Source of the DNA: an uncultured Turicimonas sp.
Lineage (GTDB): Bacteria > Pseudomonadota > Gammaproteobacteria > Burkholderiales > Burkholderiaceae_F
Length of the DNA: 64,000 nt
Reading direction: 5' to 3'
NCBI GenBank assembly: GCA_947854175.1
Contig: CANTYJ010000022.1
Location: 1-64,000, forward strand
The translations under genes and the position numbers were made by a program. How positions within the stretch are numbered: the stretch's first letter is position 1; every line of letters begins with the position of its first letter. Of the stretch, positions 41,508-53,300 are shown piece after piece. The notes under the pieces were generated by a model, which worked only from the letters and a program-made list of their open reading frames with translations, did not search any database and was not told the DNA's origin.

Positions 41508-42685
41508 GATTTAATCGGGGTAATCTGAACTTCGATCTTGTCGGATTTCATGCCTTTGCCGGTCGGCATTGATTCGAGTTCAGCGCGGGTCGGGAGTATT
41601 GGGCCTCCTTCAATGAGGCCTTTTTCTCCAACTATTTTTGCGATGGCCGTCCCTAGCTCAGCTACAGCACCGGCATAAAAATAACTGCTGTTATATCTGA
41701 GGACTGACGTAAAGTTTTTAGTTGCTACCCGATACATGGCTTTATGCTGATTGGAACCCGGCGGATAAAAAGGGAAATCAACAATAAAAACGGGGAAGTT
41801 ATCAGGATGCAGTAATGATTTACTTCCGGGTTTAACGCCGTTATCCTGCAGAGTTTTCCACTTGTGTTTAGCATTTGTACCGCCGCTGAATTTTTTGAAG
41901 TTTGCGTTGGATATATCGGCCTCGATGACCATTGGTGAACCTTCGATCCAGCCGTGTTTACTTAAATAGTTGGCAATTGAGCCGATGGTGTCCGCCGTAG
42001 AATGATTGATATCAATCTTGCCGTCTCCGTCATAATCAACGCCAAAGCGTTTGATTGAGGAAGGCATAAACTGTGGAAGACCCACAGCACCGGCATAAGA
42101 GCCCAGGACATCTTTCGGTTGAAATCCATTTTTGAAAATAAATACCAGGTATTCTTCAAGCTCTTTTTTAAAGAAATCAGCTCTACGCTTGTAATCGAAG
42201 CTCAGTGTAACCAGAGAATCCAAGACTTTCCATGAGCCGGTATTTTCACCGTAACGGGTTTCCACCCCGACAATTCCAACAATGACTGCCGGATCAACGC
42301 CAAAATCTTTTTTGGCTCTCTCTAAAGTCTGTTTGTTGTTAATCCAAAATTCTGCGCCCAGATTCAAACGATAGGAACCTAAGAAGATATTGCGGTATTT
42401 TTCCCAGTCTCTTCTTGAATCTTTGACTCCCGGTTTGTATTTTTTAGGAGTCATCAGACGTTCAATCTTCGGCTGATAGGTTGCTTCGTCTAAGATCGCC
42501 GCGACCCACTGAGGATCCAGTCCTCTTCTTTTACTGACATCGGAAATGAATCTTTTAACCTCAGGCCGTTGGCTATAAGGAAGTGCTTTTTCAGATGCTG
42601 TCGAAGACATTGACTGAGCAAGAGTGCCCCCGGATAGTACCGATAAGGACAGAACTCCGGCCAAAAGAAAAGGGCGTCTGTACAT
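41504..42685 (-). CDS. mltB: Lytic murein transglycosylase B
   Basis: MltB pattern (VGVETRYGENTGSWKVLDSLVTLSF, YAGAVGLPQFMPSSIKRFGVDYDGDGKIDI). Confidence 0.9.
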   Translation of the reverse strand: MYRRPFLLAGVLSLSVLSGGTLAQSMSSTASEKALPYSQRPEVKRFISDVSKRRGLDPQWVAAILDEATYQPKIERLMTPKKYKPGVKDSRRDWEKYRNIFLGSYRLNLGAEFWINNKQTLERAKKDFGVDPAVIVGIVGVETRYGENTGSWKVLDSLVTLSFDYKRRADFFKKELEEYLVFIFKNGFQPKDVLGSYAGAVGLPQFMPSSIKRFGVDYDGDGKIDINHSTADTIGSIANYLSKHGWIEGSPMVIEADISNANFKKFSGGTNAKHKWKTLQDNGVKPGSKSLLHPDNFPVFIVDFPFYPPGSNQHKAMYRVATKNFTSVLRYNSSYFYAGAVAELGTAIAKIVGEKGLIEGGPILPTRAELESMPTGKGMKSDKIEVQITPIKS

Positions 42686-42891
42686 TAACTTCTCCTCCTA
42701 AAACCTGAGCCTACCGCATTTACCGGCGGTTAGACAACATACAAAAGTTACTGTTGATTGATTATAGCGTTCGTATCGGTAAAAACACTGTAAGAAAAAG
42801 TGCATTTCACCTGAGAACTCTTTGATTTTCCTCTGTCGGCGGCTCTCCGGTGCTGAAGTTGTTAAAATTCGAAAAAAAGGCAGAAAAAGCG

Positions 42892-43818
42892 ATGGCTAAA
42901 ACAGCATTATTTACTCATGCTTCTTTTTTAAAGCATAAGATGGGCGATGTGAACCCTGAATCTCCGGCCAGGCTGGAGAAGATTACCGAACTGATGTTTG
43001 CGTCCGGGGCTGAATCGCAAATTGAAAAGTATGAAGCGAAGATGGTTTCATACACTGATATGCTGGCTGCTCACGATGCAGATTACCTCCAATATCTCTC
43101 AAGAATGTCTCCTAAAGAAGGAATGACTGTTATCAATGAAGATACAGCCATGAACCCTTATACGTGGGAAGCTGCCCAATTAGCGGCCGGTGCAGGCTGC
43201 CAAGCTGTCGACGGAATTATGGCTTCGCAGTTTCAAAGGGCATTCTGTGCAGTAAGACCTCCCGGACATCATGCACACCGGGACCATTCAGGCGGTTTCT
43301 GTTTTTTAAATAACGTTTGTATAGCCGCATTACATGCATTGGGCGTTCATGGCCTAAAAAAAGTAGCGATAGCTGATTTTGATGTTCATCATGGCGACGG
43401 AACATCCGATATTCTGGGCGGTAGAGAAGACGTTCTGATTCTTGACGGCTTCCAGGAAGCTCTTTATCCCTATGCCCATTTACATCATTGTCCGACAAAT
43501 GCTATCTATAGTCCGTTTCCTGAAGGAACGGAAGGTGAAGCATTACGACGGACCATGGATGAGGTGTGGTTTCCTGCTTTGTTGGAGTTTAAACCCGAAA
43601 TGATATTTATTTCTGCAGGATTTGATGCTCACCGGGAAGAAGACCAAGCCCAATTGCTGATGGTTGAAAGAGATTATGCATTTCTTGGAAGACGGTTTGT
43701 TAATGTCTTGGAAGCTCTCCCGGATTGCAAAGGTTTGGTAGCTTGTCTGGAAGGCGGGTACTCCATGTCTTCTTTAGCCAGAAGCTGCGTCTCCTTTGTG
43801 CGCCAACTGGCTTCCTAA
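42892..43818 (+). CDS. Histone deacetylase-superfamily protein (acetylpolyamine amidohydrolase-like)
   Basis: RPPGHHAHRDHSGGFCFLNNVCIAA; DFDVHHGDGTSDI; SAGFDAHREE. Confidence 0.9.
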   Translation: MAKTALFTHASFLKHKMGDVNPESPARLEKITELMFASGAESQIEKYEAKMVSYTDMLAAHDADYLQYLSRMSPKEGMTVINEDTAMNPYTWEAAQLAAGAGCQAVDGIMASQFQRAFCAVRPPGHHAHRDHSGGFCFLNNVCIAALHALGVHGLKKVAIADFDVHHGDGTSDILGGREDVLILDGFQEALYPYAHLHHCPTNAIYSPFPEGTEGEALRRTMDEVWFPALLEFKPEMIFISAGFDAHREEDQAQLLMVERDYAFLGRRFVNVLEALPDCKGLVACLEGGYSMSSLARSCVSFVRQLAS

Positions 43819-43932
43819 GGCTTGAAATTTCGTTAAGAAATTTTTCCTCTCTTTTCAGAATAACCAATTCGTTATAAAAAAAGTAACTTGAAATAACTGT
43901 TGTATTGACTTGAGCAGGTTTATTTTTATTCC

Positions 43933-44706
43933 ATGACTAAATTTGAAGTAGTTTCCGATATCCATTTAGACAGACTTAACGGAACAGGCGAAAAAGGGAT
44001 TCAGTTTATTGATTCCGTCCTTGAAAATCCAAAGGCTCCGACATTGCTGGTTGCCGGCGATGTTGGGTTCCACAATGATTTTCATAGTGCCTATTTTTTC
44101 GATCAGGCCAAGCGAAAATACAATCAGGTTCTGTGTGTACTTGGAAATCATGATTACTGGGGTTTTGATTATTTGAAGGACGATCCTTTTAAATATTGGT
44201 CTGATCGCTTTAAAGCAGACAATATCCAATTTCTCAGTTTATCCGAACCGAACCCGGTCAAAATCGAAAGCACTATTGTAATCGGAGGTACGTTATGGTC
44301 TGAACTGGATCCGGTGTTTGAGGTCGTGATCCAGGGAGTTTTAAACGATTTCAAAGCTATCAAAAATTTTTCTTTGGACGATTACCAAGCCTTGCATTCT
44401 AAAGAGCTAACAAACCTGAAAACGGAGATTGAGAAATACAAGGATGAAAAGACTCTGATTCTTACCCATCACGCTCCGACGTTTAAAACAACAGAACGAT
44501 GGTCAGAAAGTCCGATAAAAACGTGTTTTTGTACGGATTTGGAAGAAATTATTGAGTTTAGTCCACAGATTAAAGCTTGGGTATTCGGTCATTGCCATGA
44601 GCCGGATGCTATAACGATAGGGCATGCTCAAGTGGTGGATCATTCTTTCGGTTACTACAACGATACGAATAACAACTCTTATAAACCTTATCTATTGGAA
44701 ATCTGA
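43933..44706 (+). CDS. Calcineurin-like metallophosphoesterase
   Basis: VSDIHLDR, GDVGFHN, GNHDYWG, HHAP, FGHCHEP. Confidence 0.85.
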   Translation: MTKFEVVSDIHLDRLNGTGEKGIQFIDSVLENPKAPTLLVAGDVGFHNDFHSAYFFDQAKRKYNQVLCVLGNHDYWGFDYLKDDPFKYWSDRFKADNIQFLSLSEPNPVKIESTIVIGGTLWSELDPVFEVVIQGVLNDFKAIKNFSLDDYQALHSKELTNLKTEIEKYKDEKTLILTHHAPTFKTTERWSESPIKTCFCTDLEEIIEFSPQIKAWVFGHCHEPDAITIGHAQVVDHSFGYYNDTNNNSYKPYLLEI

Positions 44707-44745
44707 TTAAGTGATTAGCCTCCAAGCACCTTCTATTCGAAGTTA

Positions 44746-44777
44746 AAACAAACGGAAGCCGAGGCTTCCGTATGTTT
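44746..44777. terminator. Bidirectional terminator between convergent phosphoesterase and fhs genes
   Basis: AAACAAACGGAAGC-CGAG-GCTTCCGTATGTTT. Confidence 0.7.
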
Positions 44778-44798
44778 GAAATGGCTTAACCGAAGGAA

Positions 44799-46442
44799 CT
44801 AGCTAAGTCCGACAAATTTACCGTTCACTACATCGATAGAGTAGGCTGCCGGTTTCTTTGGCAGTCCCGGCATTCTCATAATGGCACCGGTAGTAACAAC
44901 AATGAATCCGGCACCGGCATTAAGAATGACTCTCTGAACCGGTAATGTAAAGTCTTTTGGTGCACCTTTCCAGCCCGGTTCATGGGACATAGAAAACGGT
45001 GTTTTGGCAATACAGACTGGCAATTTGCCAAAGCCTAAGGCTTCAATTTTAGCCAAGTCCTTTTGAGCAGCAGGAGAGAATTCCACATCTTTACCTCCAT
45101 AGACCTTGGTATTGATGTCCTGGATCTTCTCAGGGATGGATTCTTCAAGGCTGTAAGCAAACTGCAGTGGTTTTGAGCCTTCTTTGACAGCTGCGATCAC
45201 CTGATTTGCAACATCAATTGCGCCGTCGCCGCCCTTAGCGAAACCGTCGCTGACAGCGAATCTGGCTCCGAGAGTTTCACATTCCTGTCTTACAACATCA
45301 ATTTCTTCATCCGGATCACCAAAGAAGTGATTCAAGGAGACGACAACCTGTTGACCAAAGTTTTGGAGATTTTTAATGTGAGCTCTGAGGTTTGGCAAGC
45401 CTGCTTTTAAAGCTTCCATATTTGGTTTGCCGATTTCAGGAAGAGCAACACCGCCGTGCCATTTCAAAGCTTTCAGAGATGTCACGAGAACGGTTGCGGC
45501 GGGCTGTAAATTCGTCAGACGGCATTTGATGTCATAGAATTTTTCAGCACCCAAGTCGCTTCCGAATCCTGCTTCCGTAATTGCCCAGTCGGCCAGTTTC
45601 AAGGCTGCTCTTGTAGCAGCAACGGAGTTGCAGCCATGGGCGATATTGGCAAAAGGTCCGCCGTGGACAAACGCGGGAACACCCTCTAAGGTCTGAACCA
45701 AGTTCGGGAGCATGGCATCTTTGAGTAATGCCATTAAAGCACCGGTTGCGCCTAATTCTCCGCATGTATAAGCAGAACCGTCTTTTTTAATTCCGACCAC
45801 GAGGCGGTCCAAGCGGGCTCTTAAATCATTTTCACCGTCGGCAAGACAGATAATGGCCATCAGTTCACTGGCAGCTGTAATGTCAAAACCGGTTTGAGCA
45901 GGGGTTCCGTTAGCTAATCCACCAAGTCCGGTCACGATATCTCTCAGAGAACGGTCATTGACATCAAGAACTCTTCTCCAGGTAACTTCTCTGAGTTCAA
46001 CCTGTCCCTGATGTTTAGCGTTATCGATCAGTGCAGCTAAAAGGTTGTTGGCTGCAGTAATAGCGTGGAAGTCACCTGTGAAGTGGAGGTTAATGGATTC
46101 CATCGGGACAACCTGAGAGTATCCGCCGCCGGCTGCGCCGCCTTTCATACCGAAAGATGGGCCGAGGGAAGGTTCTCTTAGGGCCAAACAGGCTTTTTCT
46201 CCTAATTTCTGGAACGCCTGCGCTAATGCGATAGATGTCGTTGTTTTTCCTGAACCTGCAGGCATTCCTGAGGTTGCAGTCACTAGAAGCAGTTTCCCTT
46301 TTGGATTGGATGTATCAATAGCTACTTTTGCTTTATCTCGGCCGTAAGGAATGAATTCTTCATCTTTTAAGCCAATGTTGTGAGCCAGTTGATCAATAGG
46401 GATAAGAGTTGCTTGTTGGGCAATTTCAATATCTGTAAGCAT
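44799..46442 (-). CDS. fhs: Formate--tetrahydrofolate ligase
   Basis: FTHFS motifs (ATSGMPAGSGKTTTSIALAQA, REPSLGPSFGMKGGAAGGGYSQVVPME, EAGFGSDLGAEKF). Confidence 0.95.
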   Translation of the reverse strand: MLTDIEIAQQATLIPIDQLAHNIGLKDEEFIPYGRDKAKVAIDTSNPKGKLLLVTATSGMPAGSGKTTTSIALAQAFQKLGEKACLALREPSLGPSFGMKGGAAGGGYSQVVPMESINLHFTGDFHAITAANNLLAALIDNAKHQGQVELREVTWRRVLDVNDRSLRDIVTGLGGLANGTPAQTGFDITAASELMAIICLADGENDLRARLDRLVVGIKKDGSAYTCGELGATGALMALLKDAMLPNLVQTLEGVPAFVHGGPFANIAHGCNSVAATRAALKLADWAITEAGFGSDLGAEKFYDIKCRLTNLQPAATVLVTSLKALKWHGGVALPEIGKPNMEALKAGLPNLRAHIKNLQNFGQQVVVSLNHFFGDPDEEIDVVRQECETLGARFAVSDGFAKGGDGAIDVANQVIAAVKEGSKPLQFAYSLEESIPEKIQDINTKVYGGKDVEFSPAAQKDLAKIEALGFGKLPVCIAKTPFSMSHEPGWKGAPKDFTLPVQRVILNAGAGFIVVTTGAIMRMPGLPKKPAAYSIDVVNGKFVGLS

Positions 46443-46768
46443 GCAAGCTGTTCCTTGAAAGGTGATGAGATTGGAGATGTGCGTATTTTAGACTATCAAG
46501 GTCTTATTTTTAGCCTGTATCATTAGCTTTACATGAGAAATATTCAGTGGAATACTTTCTTACTTCTTCTTTGTTTTCAGTAAATTAACTTCTTTTCGCA
46601 GAAAATTGAAATATATCTTCATCTCTGCAGACCCACCGGCGGACCGCAAAAGACTAATTAAACTGTTGAGCCAGTAGGAATTGAAAAAAGGAAGACGTTG
46701 AATTACACATGCGTTACTCAAGAACACACCTGTCCGGTTGCACCGGTTGTCGAAATAGAAAAATGAAA

Positions 46769-47287
46769 TTACTTCAATTTGTCCAATACGGTTTTCAGGC
46801 CTTGAGTATATTCAAACATCATGTTTCCGACCTGGAAGTCAACTGCAATCTGATGTCTGTGAGAATTCAGAATGTCGGGGTTCGGTTCTGTGGATTCGGG
46901 CCCGAACAAACGGTACATGAATAAAGTTGCTAAAGAAGAAACCAGTTCTTTGGAATTCTCGGGATTTTTCTCCAGTTCGCTGTTAATTAAATCCCAATAA
47001 GAATAATAAAAAGGACGAATCGTGTCAGGAACATTCTTGTTAACGAACATCGCAATTAATTCTTCGTCAGGCTTTCCTGTCTTCCTGACGGTGTAATTTC
47101 TCAGAGCTTCAGTAAAAGCTGCTGTAGCCAACGGCTTATATTCCAATGAAAACTCTTCAATTCTTTTTTTCTTTCCAAAGAAGAAGGGGACATAAAAATC
47201 AGAGGCTTTAAGCAGATGTTTAAAGCGGGACTTATAAAAGTGATCAAAAACTCGTTGTGCCTGTGTAAATGCTTTCTGCTTATCCAT
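46769..47287 (-). CDS. Uncharacterised 172-aa protein
   Basis: Intact ORF with coherent amphipathic composition; no recognised family. Confidence 0.6.
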   Translation of the reverse strand: MDKQKAFTQAQRVFDHFYKSRFKHLLKASDFYVPFFFGKKKRIEEFSLEYKPLATAAFTEALRNYTVRKTGKPDEELIAMFVNKNVPDTIRPFYYSYWDLINSELEKNPENSKELVSSLATLFMYRLFGPESTEPNPDILNSHRHQIAVDFQVGNMMFEYTQGLKTVLDKLK

Positions 47288-47446
47288 CTTGATTCCTGTC
47301 TGGTTTGGTGTTCCTAATTTTAGAGGAAACGCAGAACATCGCCATATGTTTTAAGAAAAATTTTCGGCTTGTTCAAGTTACTTATCTGGTATCGGGGCTC
47401 CATCGATATAGATATTTGTAAAGAAATCTTATAGCTCAAAATAAAC

Positions 47447-47467
47447 ACCCTTCCGCATTGGAAGGGT
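47447..47467 (+). other. Hairpin in oxc 5' region, no U-tract
   Basis: ACCCTTCC-GCATT-GGAAGGGT read directly. Confidence 0.5.
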
Positions 47468-47507
47468 AATCCCTTATTAAACTGGATCCAACTATTGGAG
47501 GTTCTTA

Positions 47508-49253
47508 ATGAATACACAAACAAGTTCCGCCGCTCAACTTACTGACGGTATGCACATCATTGTCCGCTCTCTCTTAGAAAATGGTTTGGATAAGATGTAT
47601 GGAGTAGTCGGTATTCCTGTTACTGATTTGGCCAGAATCGGCCAGGCAAAAGGAATCCGTTATATCGGAATGAGACATGAGTCCGATGCCGGTAATGCTG
47701 CAGCTGCAGAAGGATTCTTAACAGGAAAACCGGGTGTATTTCTGACAGTATCTGCCCCAGGCTTTTTAAACGGTCTTGTTCCGCTTAAGGAAGCTACTGA
47801 AAATTGCTGGCCGGTCATCATGATTTCAGGCTCCAGTGAAAGAGAACTGGTCGACTTAGGTGAAGGTGATTACGAGGGGCTTGATCAGCTCAACTACGCA
47901 AAACCTTTCTGCAAAGCCGCTTATAGAATTGATAAACCTGAAGATATCGCAGTTGGTGTAGCAAGAGCAATCCGTGCAGCTGTTTCAGGCCGTCCCGGTG
48001 GTGTCTATCTTGATGTTCCGGCTGCACTTCTCGGCGCCACAATGGATCAGGCAGCTGCCGAAGCCACTATTTATAAAGTTAACAATCCTGCACCGGCAAT
48101 GATCCCTTCACAGGAATCTGTTACAGATGCACTGAAGTTGTTGAGCACAGCAAAGAACCCATTAATCTTCTTAGGAAAGGGCGCTGCCTATGCTCAGTGC
48201 GATGATTTAATTCGCAAATTCATCGAAGAGACAGGTATTCCATTTTTACCGATGTCTATGGCAAAGGGCCTCTTACCTGATGACCATCCTTTAAGTGCAG
48301 CATCTGCCAGAGGCTTGGCTATGCGTACAGCGGATGTCGTCATGATGATTGGTGCACGTTTGAACTGGATGCTTAATTTCGGTAAAGGCAGACACTGGAA
48401 TGAAAACGTCAAATTCATCCAGCTCGACATTGACCCGATGGAAATCGATAATTCAAGAAAAATCGATGCACCTATTGTCGGCGATATCAAATCTTCAATG
48501 ACATTATTAGTTGAAGGTTTGAAAGATATTCCGGTTAAAGCATCTCAGGATTGGCAAAAATTACTCGATGCCGACAAAGTTAAAAATGATGCCAAGTTCT
48601 CAACCAGAGTTACTACAGTTACTAACCCAATGAACCATTACAACGCATTGGGAGCTGTAAAGAAAGTTTTCGATAAGAATCCTGACCTGTATCTTGTTAA
48701 CGAAGGCGCCAACACACTGGATGATTGCCGTGACATTGTCAACATGCAATTGCCTCGCCATCGTTTGGACTGTGGTACATGGGGCGTGATGGGAGTCGGA
48801 CTCGAATATGCAATCGGAGCTGCTATCACAACCGGTAAATCAGTTGTATCTATCCACGGAGACAGTGCTTTTGGTTTTGACGGTATGGAAGTTGAAACTA
48901 TCTGCAGGTACAAGTTGCCAGTTTGCGTAATGGTATTTAATAACGGAGGTATTTACAGAGGTGACTTCCCGAACCTCGGTGACAATGGCGATCCCTCTCC
49001 GTTGACACTTGACGCAACAGCACACTACGAAAAAATGATGGAAGCTTTTGGAGGCAAGGGTTATTTTGCAACTACCCCTGAAGAAGTTGAACAGTTTATG
49101 ACAGAAGCCATTGCTTCTAAGAAACCGGCCATGATTAATGTTCAATTGAGTATTCACTCGGGTGTTGAAAGCGGACATATCGGTAATCTGAATCCGCAGC
49201 CGGTAACCGGGCCTCTGGCTGAAACCAATTTGAAGAAAGCATCTTCAAAGTAA
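47508..49253 (+). CDS. oxc: Oxalyl-CoA decarboxylase (ThDP-dependent)
   Basis: Strong similarity from memory to Oxalobacter OXC (TDGMHIIV...MYGVVGIPVTDLARI, TVSAPGFLNGL, ISGSSERELVDL, GKGAAYAQCDD, TWGVMGVGLEYAI, GDSAFGFDGMEVETICRY). Confidence 0.95.
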   Translation: MNTQTSSAAQLTDGMHIIVRSLLENGLDKMYGVVGIPVTDLARIGQAKGIRYIGMRHESDAGNAAAAEGFLTGKPGVFLTVSAPGFLNGLVPLKEATENCWPVIMISGSSERELVDLGEGDYEGLDQLNYAKPFCKAAYRIDKPEDIAVGVARAIRAAVSGRPGGVYLDVPAALLGATMDQAAAEATIYKVNNPAPAMIPSQESVTDALKLLSTAKNPLIFLGKGAAYAQCDDLIRKFIEETGIPFLPMSMAKGLLPDDHPLSAASARGLAMRTADVVMMIGARLNWMLNFGKGRHWNENVKFIQLDIDPMEIDNSRKIDAPIVGDIKSSMTLLVEGLKDIPVKASQDWQKLLDADKVKNDAKFSTRVTTVTNPMNHYNALGAVKKVFDKNPDLYLVNEGANTLDDCRDIVNMQLPRHRLDCGTWGVMGVGLEYAIGAAITTGKSVVSIHGDSAFGFDGMEVETICRYKLPVCVMVFNNGGIYRGDFPNLGDNGDPSPLTLDATAHYEKMMEAFGGKGYFATTPEEVEQFMTEAIASKKPAMINVQLSIHSGVESGHIGNLNPQPVTGPLAETNLKKASSK

Positions 49254-49298
49254 TTAATTAGTAAAGGGGAGGAGTTCATCCTCCCACCGAGGGAAAAA

Positions 49299-50255
49299 AT
49301 GATCTATAACATTCTGGTCAACGATATCGTACCAATTTTTGTGGTAATGGCCTTGGGATATATCGGAGCGAAGATTCATTCTTTTAGTCCGGATCAGACA
49401 CAGGGACTCAACAAGGTTGTGTTGGATATCGCCCTTCCTGCTGCGCTTTTTGCTTCTATCACCAGAGCATCGCGTGACATGGTTTTTGGTGATTTGACAC
49501 TGACTATTATTTCTCTTGCCGGTGTCACAGGGTTGTTTCTGCTGGCTTTTCTGATTTGCTGGAAAATTTGGCGTCATACACTTCAGGAAGCTGCAGTTTG
49601 TGCCTTAATTGCTGGCTCTCCAACGATTGGTTTTTTAGGATTTGCCGTTCTTGATCCTATTTACGGGGCTTCAACAGCCACCGGTTTAGTGATAGCTATT
49701 GTTGCAATTGTCGTTAATGCGGTCACTATTCCAATTGGGTTCTATTTATTAAATCTAGGTGCACCGAAAGGGAAGAACACCGGAAGCAGTTGGCATGCCA
49801 TTGTCAATTCATTAAAACAGCCGGTTGTCTGGTCACCGCTTCTTGCCGTCGCCTTAGTGTTGTGCGGCTTTAAACTACCGGAAAGTTTTTATCCGTCATT
49901 TGAATTGATAGCAAAGGCAAATTCCGGTGTCGCTGTATTCGCAGCAGGTCTTGCACTTGCAACAGTTCCGTTTAACTTTGGTCTGGAAATATTCTGGAAT
50001 ACTTTATATCGTGTATTTCTTTCACCGTTTGTTATCTGTCTTATTGGAGCATTTTGCGGAATGGGCGCCGAGAAGCTTTCAATGCTTGTCATGGCATGTG
50101 CTCTTCCGCCGGCTTTTTCCGGCATCATTATCAGCAGCCGATACAACGTCTATGTTGAAGACGGAGCCTCTTCTTTAGCAATGAGCACTCTGGCATTTGC
50201 AGTTGCCGCTCCGTTCTGGATTTGGGCTACTCCAAAGATTGCCGGATGGTTTTAA
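49299..50255 (+). CDS. AEC (auxin efflux carrier) family transporter; candidate oxalate/formate carrier
   Basis: Polytopic, AEC-like N-terminus (IVPIFVVMALGYIGAKIHSFSPDQTQGLNKVVLDIALPAALFASI); adjacent to oxc. Confidence 0.83.
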   Translation: MIYNILVNDIVPIFVVMALGYIGAKIHSFSPDQTQGLNKVVLDIALPAALFASITRASRDMVFGDLTLTIISLAGVTGLFLLAFLICWKIWRHTLQEAAVCALIAGSPTIGFLGFAVLDPIYGASTATGLVIAIVAIVVNAVTIPIGFYLLNLGAPKGKNTGSSWHAIVNSLKQPVVWSPLLAVALVLCGFKLPESFYPSFELIAKANSGVAVFAAGLALATVPFNFGLEIFWNTLYRVFLSPFVICLIGAFCGMGAEKLSMLVMACALPPAFSGIIISSRYNVYVEDGASSLAMSTLAFAVAAPFWIWATPKIAGWF

Positions 50256-50287
50256 GAAAAGTTGAGTAAGTTATAAAGAATTTAAAA

Positions 50288-50319
50288 AGCGGCTCGGATC
50301 ATGGGTCGCTGTTTTTTTA
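50288..50319 (+). terminator. Terminator between the AEC transporter and nifJ
   Basis: AGCGGCTCGGATCATGGGTCGCTGTTTTTTT. Confidence 0.65.
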
Positions 50320-50329
50320 GGATAAAGAG

Positions 50330-53300
50330 ATGACGACAAAACGCATAGCAATGGATGGAATGACGGCAGCTGCTTATGCCGCCTATGCTCTTTCTGATAT
50401 GGCGGTTATATATCCGATTACACCGGCTTCACACATGGCTGAGACAATCGAGGCATGGTCGGTTGCAGGACGCAAAAACCTCTTTGGCCAAACGGTCACT
50501 GTTAAGGAAATGCAGTCGGAAAAGGGAGTCGCCGGTGCAATGCACGGGGCGTTGGCAGGAGGTGCTTTGACAAGCACATTTACTGCTTCTCAAGGCCTGA
50601 TGCTGATGATTCCTAATATGTATAAAATTGCCGGAGAACTGCTCCCCGGTGTCTTTCATATCACGAGTCGTTCATTGGCCGCACATGCTTTGTCAATATT
50701 CGGAGATCACCAGGACATTATGGCGGTTCGTGCGACCGGAGTAGCGATGCTAGCCAGTACCTCTGTCCAGGAATGTATGGATTTATCGTTGGTTGCCCAC
50801 TTATCGGCCATCGACGGGTCGTTGCCGATTGCCCATTTCTTCGACGGATTTAGGACCAGTGACGAAATTGAGACTATTGATGTCATTGATCCGGAAGATA
50901 TGATGAAAATGGTTGATATGGACAAGGTTTACCGTTTCCGCTCAGCCGCAATGGAACCGGAGCACCCTGTCATCCGTGGAACCGCTCAGAATCCGGATGT
51001 TTATTTCCAGAACCGGGAAGCACCGAATGTCATTTATGACGACTTTATCCAGACGGTTAAGGACAATATGGATAAAGTAGCCCGAGTAACCGGGCGCCAA
51101 TACCATCTGTTTGATTACTACGGTGCCCCAGATGCTGATCGGGTAGTCGTTTCGCTATGTTCCAGCTGCGATGTGATTGAAGAAGTCGTCAATTACCTGA
51201 ACAACAACGGAGAAAAAGTTGGTCTGGTTAAGGTCCGCTTATACAGGCCGTTTTCTGCGCTGGACTTTGTCAGGAGCATTCCTGAGAGTGCTAAAGTTAT
51301 TTGTGCACTTGACCGGACAAAGGAACCCGGATCTCAGGGAGAACCCCTTTTGCAGGATGTTTGCACTGCATTAATGACTTTTGGCCGCACTGTCAGAGTC
51401 ATTGGGGGCCGTTACGGTCTGAGTTCAAAAGACTTTACGCCTGCAATGGTCAGGGCTGTTTTTGACAACATGCGTAGTCCGAGGATGTTACCCAGATTTA
51501 CAGTTGGGATTAAGGATGACGTCAGCAGGATGTCCCTGGCTGTCGGTCCGGCTCTTAATACAATTGCACCGGATACCTATCAGTGCATATTCTACGGTTT
51601 TGGCTCAGACGGAACCGTCGGAGCAAATAAGCAGGCAACGAAGATTATCGGAAATAATTCAGATTTGTTTGCTCAAGGTTATTTTTCTTTTGACTCCAAG
51701 AAATCAGGAGGCCTAACTACTTCTTATCTAAGATTTGGAAAATCTCCTATACATTCACCATATTTAATCGAACAGGCCGACTATGTAGCCTGCCACAAGA
51801 GTATTTATGTGAAACGTGGATACGATATGGCCGATCACCTGAAAGAGGGAGGCATTTTTGTGCTGAACTCTGAATGGACTACTTTAGAAGAACTTGAGAA
51901 AGAACTGCCTGATTATGTCAAAAGAGAGATCGCCGGGAAAAAGGCCGTTTTCTACAATATTGATGCTTCCGCATTAGCGGCCAAGATTGGTTTGGGCCAC
52001 CGCATTAATATGATTATGCAAACGGTGTTTTTCAAACTTAGCGGCATTATTCCTTTTGAAACGGCGATGAATGCTTTGAAGCAGGATATACAGACAATGT
52101 ATGCCTCCAAGGGTCGGAATGTTATTGAGATGAACCTGCAAGCCATTTCACAAACGTTACCAGAGCTGAAGAGGATCGACTATCCGGAATCCTGGGTCAA
52201 TGCAGTGGATAAGCCAACTCCCGCAGAAAAGGCCCCGACATTTATTATCAAGGTCTTTAACCCAATAGAAAAACTTAAAGGGGATGAACTACCGGTCTCT
52301 GCCTTTAACCCTGCCGGCTTTGTTCCAAGTGGGACAGCAGCGTTTGAAAAGAGGACGGTTGCTTTTGAAATACCTCAATGGGACGATAAGAAATGTGTTC
52401 AATGCGGAGAATGTTCGTTTGTCTGTCCGCATGCAGCGATTCGTCCTTATATTGCTGAGCCTCAGGAACTGGAGGGTGCTCCGGATGCATTTGTGACGAT
52501 TCCGGCTCATGCCAAAGAATTAAAAGGGTTGCAATGGAGAATACAGGTTTATCCGCAGGATTGTGTCGGCTGTGGCAGTTGTTCCAATAACTGTCCTGCT
52601 GGTGCGCTTCCCATGCAACCTTTACAGACTCAGTTAGAAACCCAAAAAGTAAATCTGGCATTTGCACAGAAGAATATTTCTATTAAAGATAATTTAATGA
52701 AGCCGGATAATGTTGTCGGAACTCAGCTTCAGCAGCCTCTTTTAGAATTCTCGGGTGCTTGTGCCGGCTGCGGAGAAACTCCGTACGTTAAGCTCCTGAC
52801 ACAACTATTTGGTCCAAGGATGATTATTGCCAATGCAACCGGCTGTAGCTCTATATGGGGTGGTTATATGCCATCAATACCGTACACCACCAATAAGGCG
52901 GGAAGAGGGCCGGCATGGGGAAACTCTCTCTTTGAAGATAACGGTGAGTATGGATATGGGATAGCAAAAGGAGTCCGAATCCGTCGTGCACAGCTTGAAT
53001 CGAAAGTTATGGCAATGACCGCCGATAAAAATACGGATGAAAAACTTCAGCAACTGCTCAATAAATGGTTAACAATGAAGACTGACGGTGAAGCTTCTTT
53101 CGACGCAGGAAAAGCTATTGTTGACCGTTTACAGTCTTTACCTTCTGATGAAAATACAGAATTTTTGAAGAAAAATTCAACCATGTTCGGTAAAAAATCC
53201 GTCTGGGCTGTCGGTGGTGACGGATGGGCATACGATATTGGATTTGGTGGCCTGGATGAAGTGTTGGCAAGCGGAGAAAATATTAACGTCCTGGTTCTTG

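Noticed and set aside
46659-46766. Small ORF ...LNYTCVTQEHTCPVAPVVEIEK upstream of the 46769 gene 3' end
   Set aside because: No good start codon or RBS; too short to support
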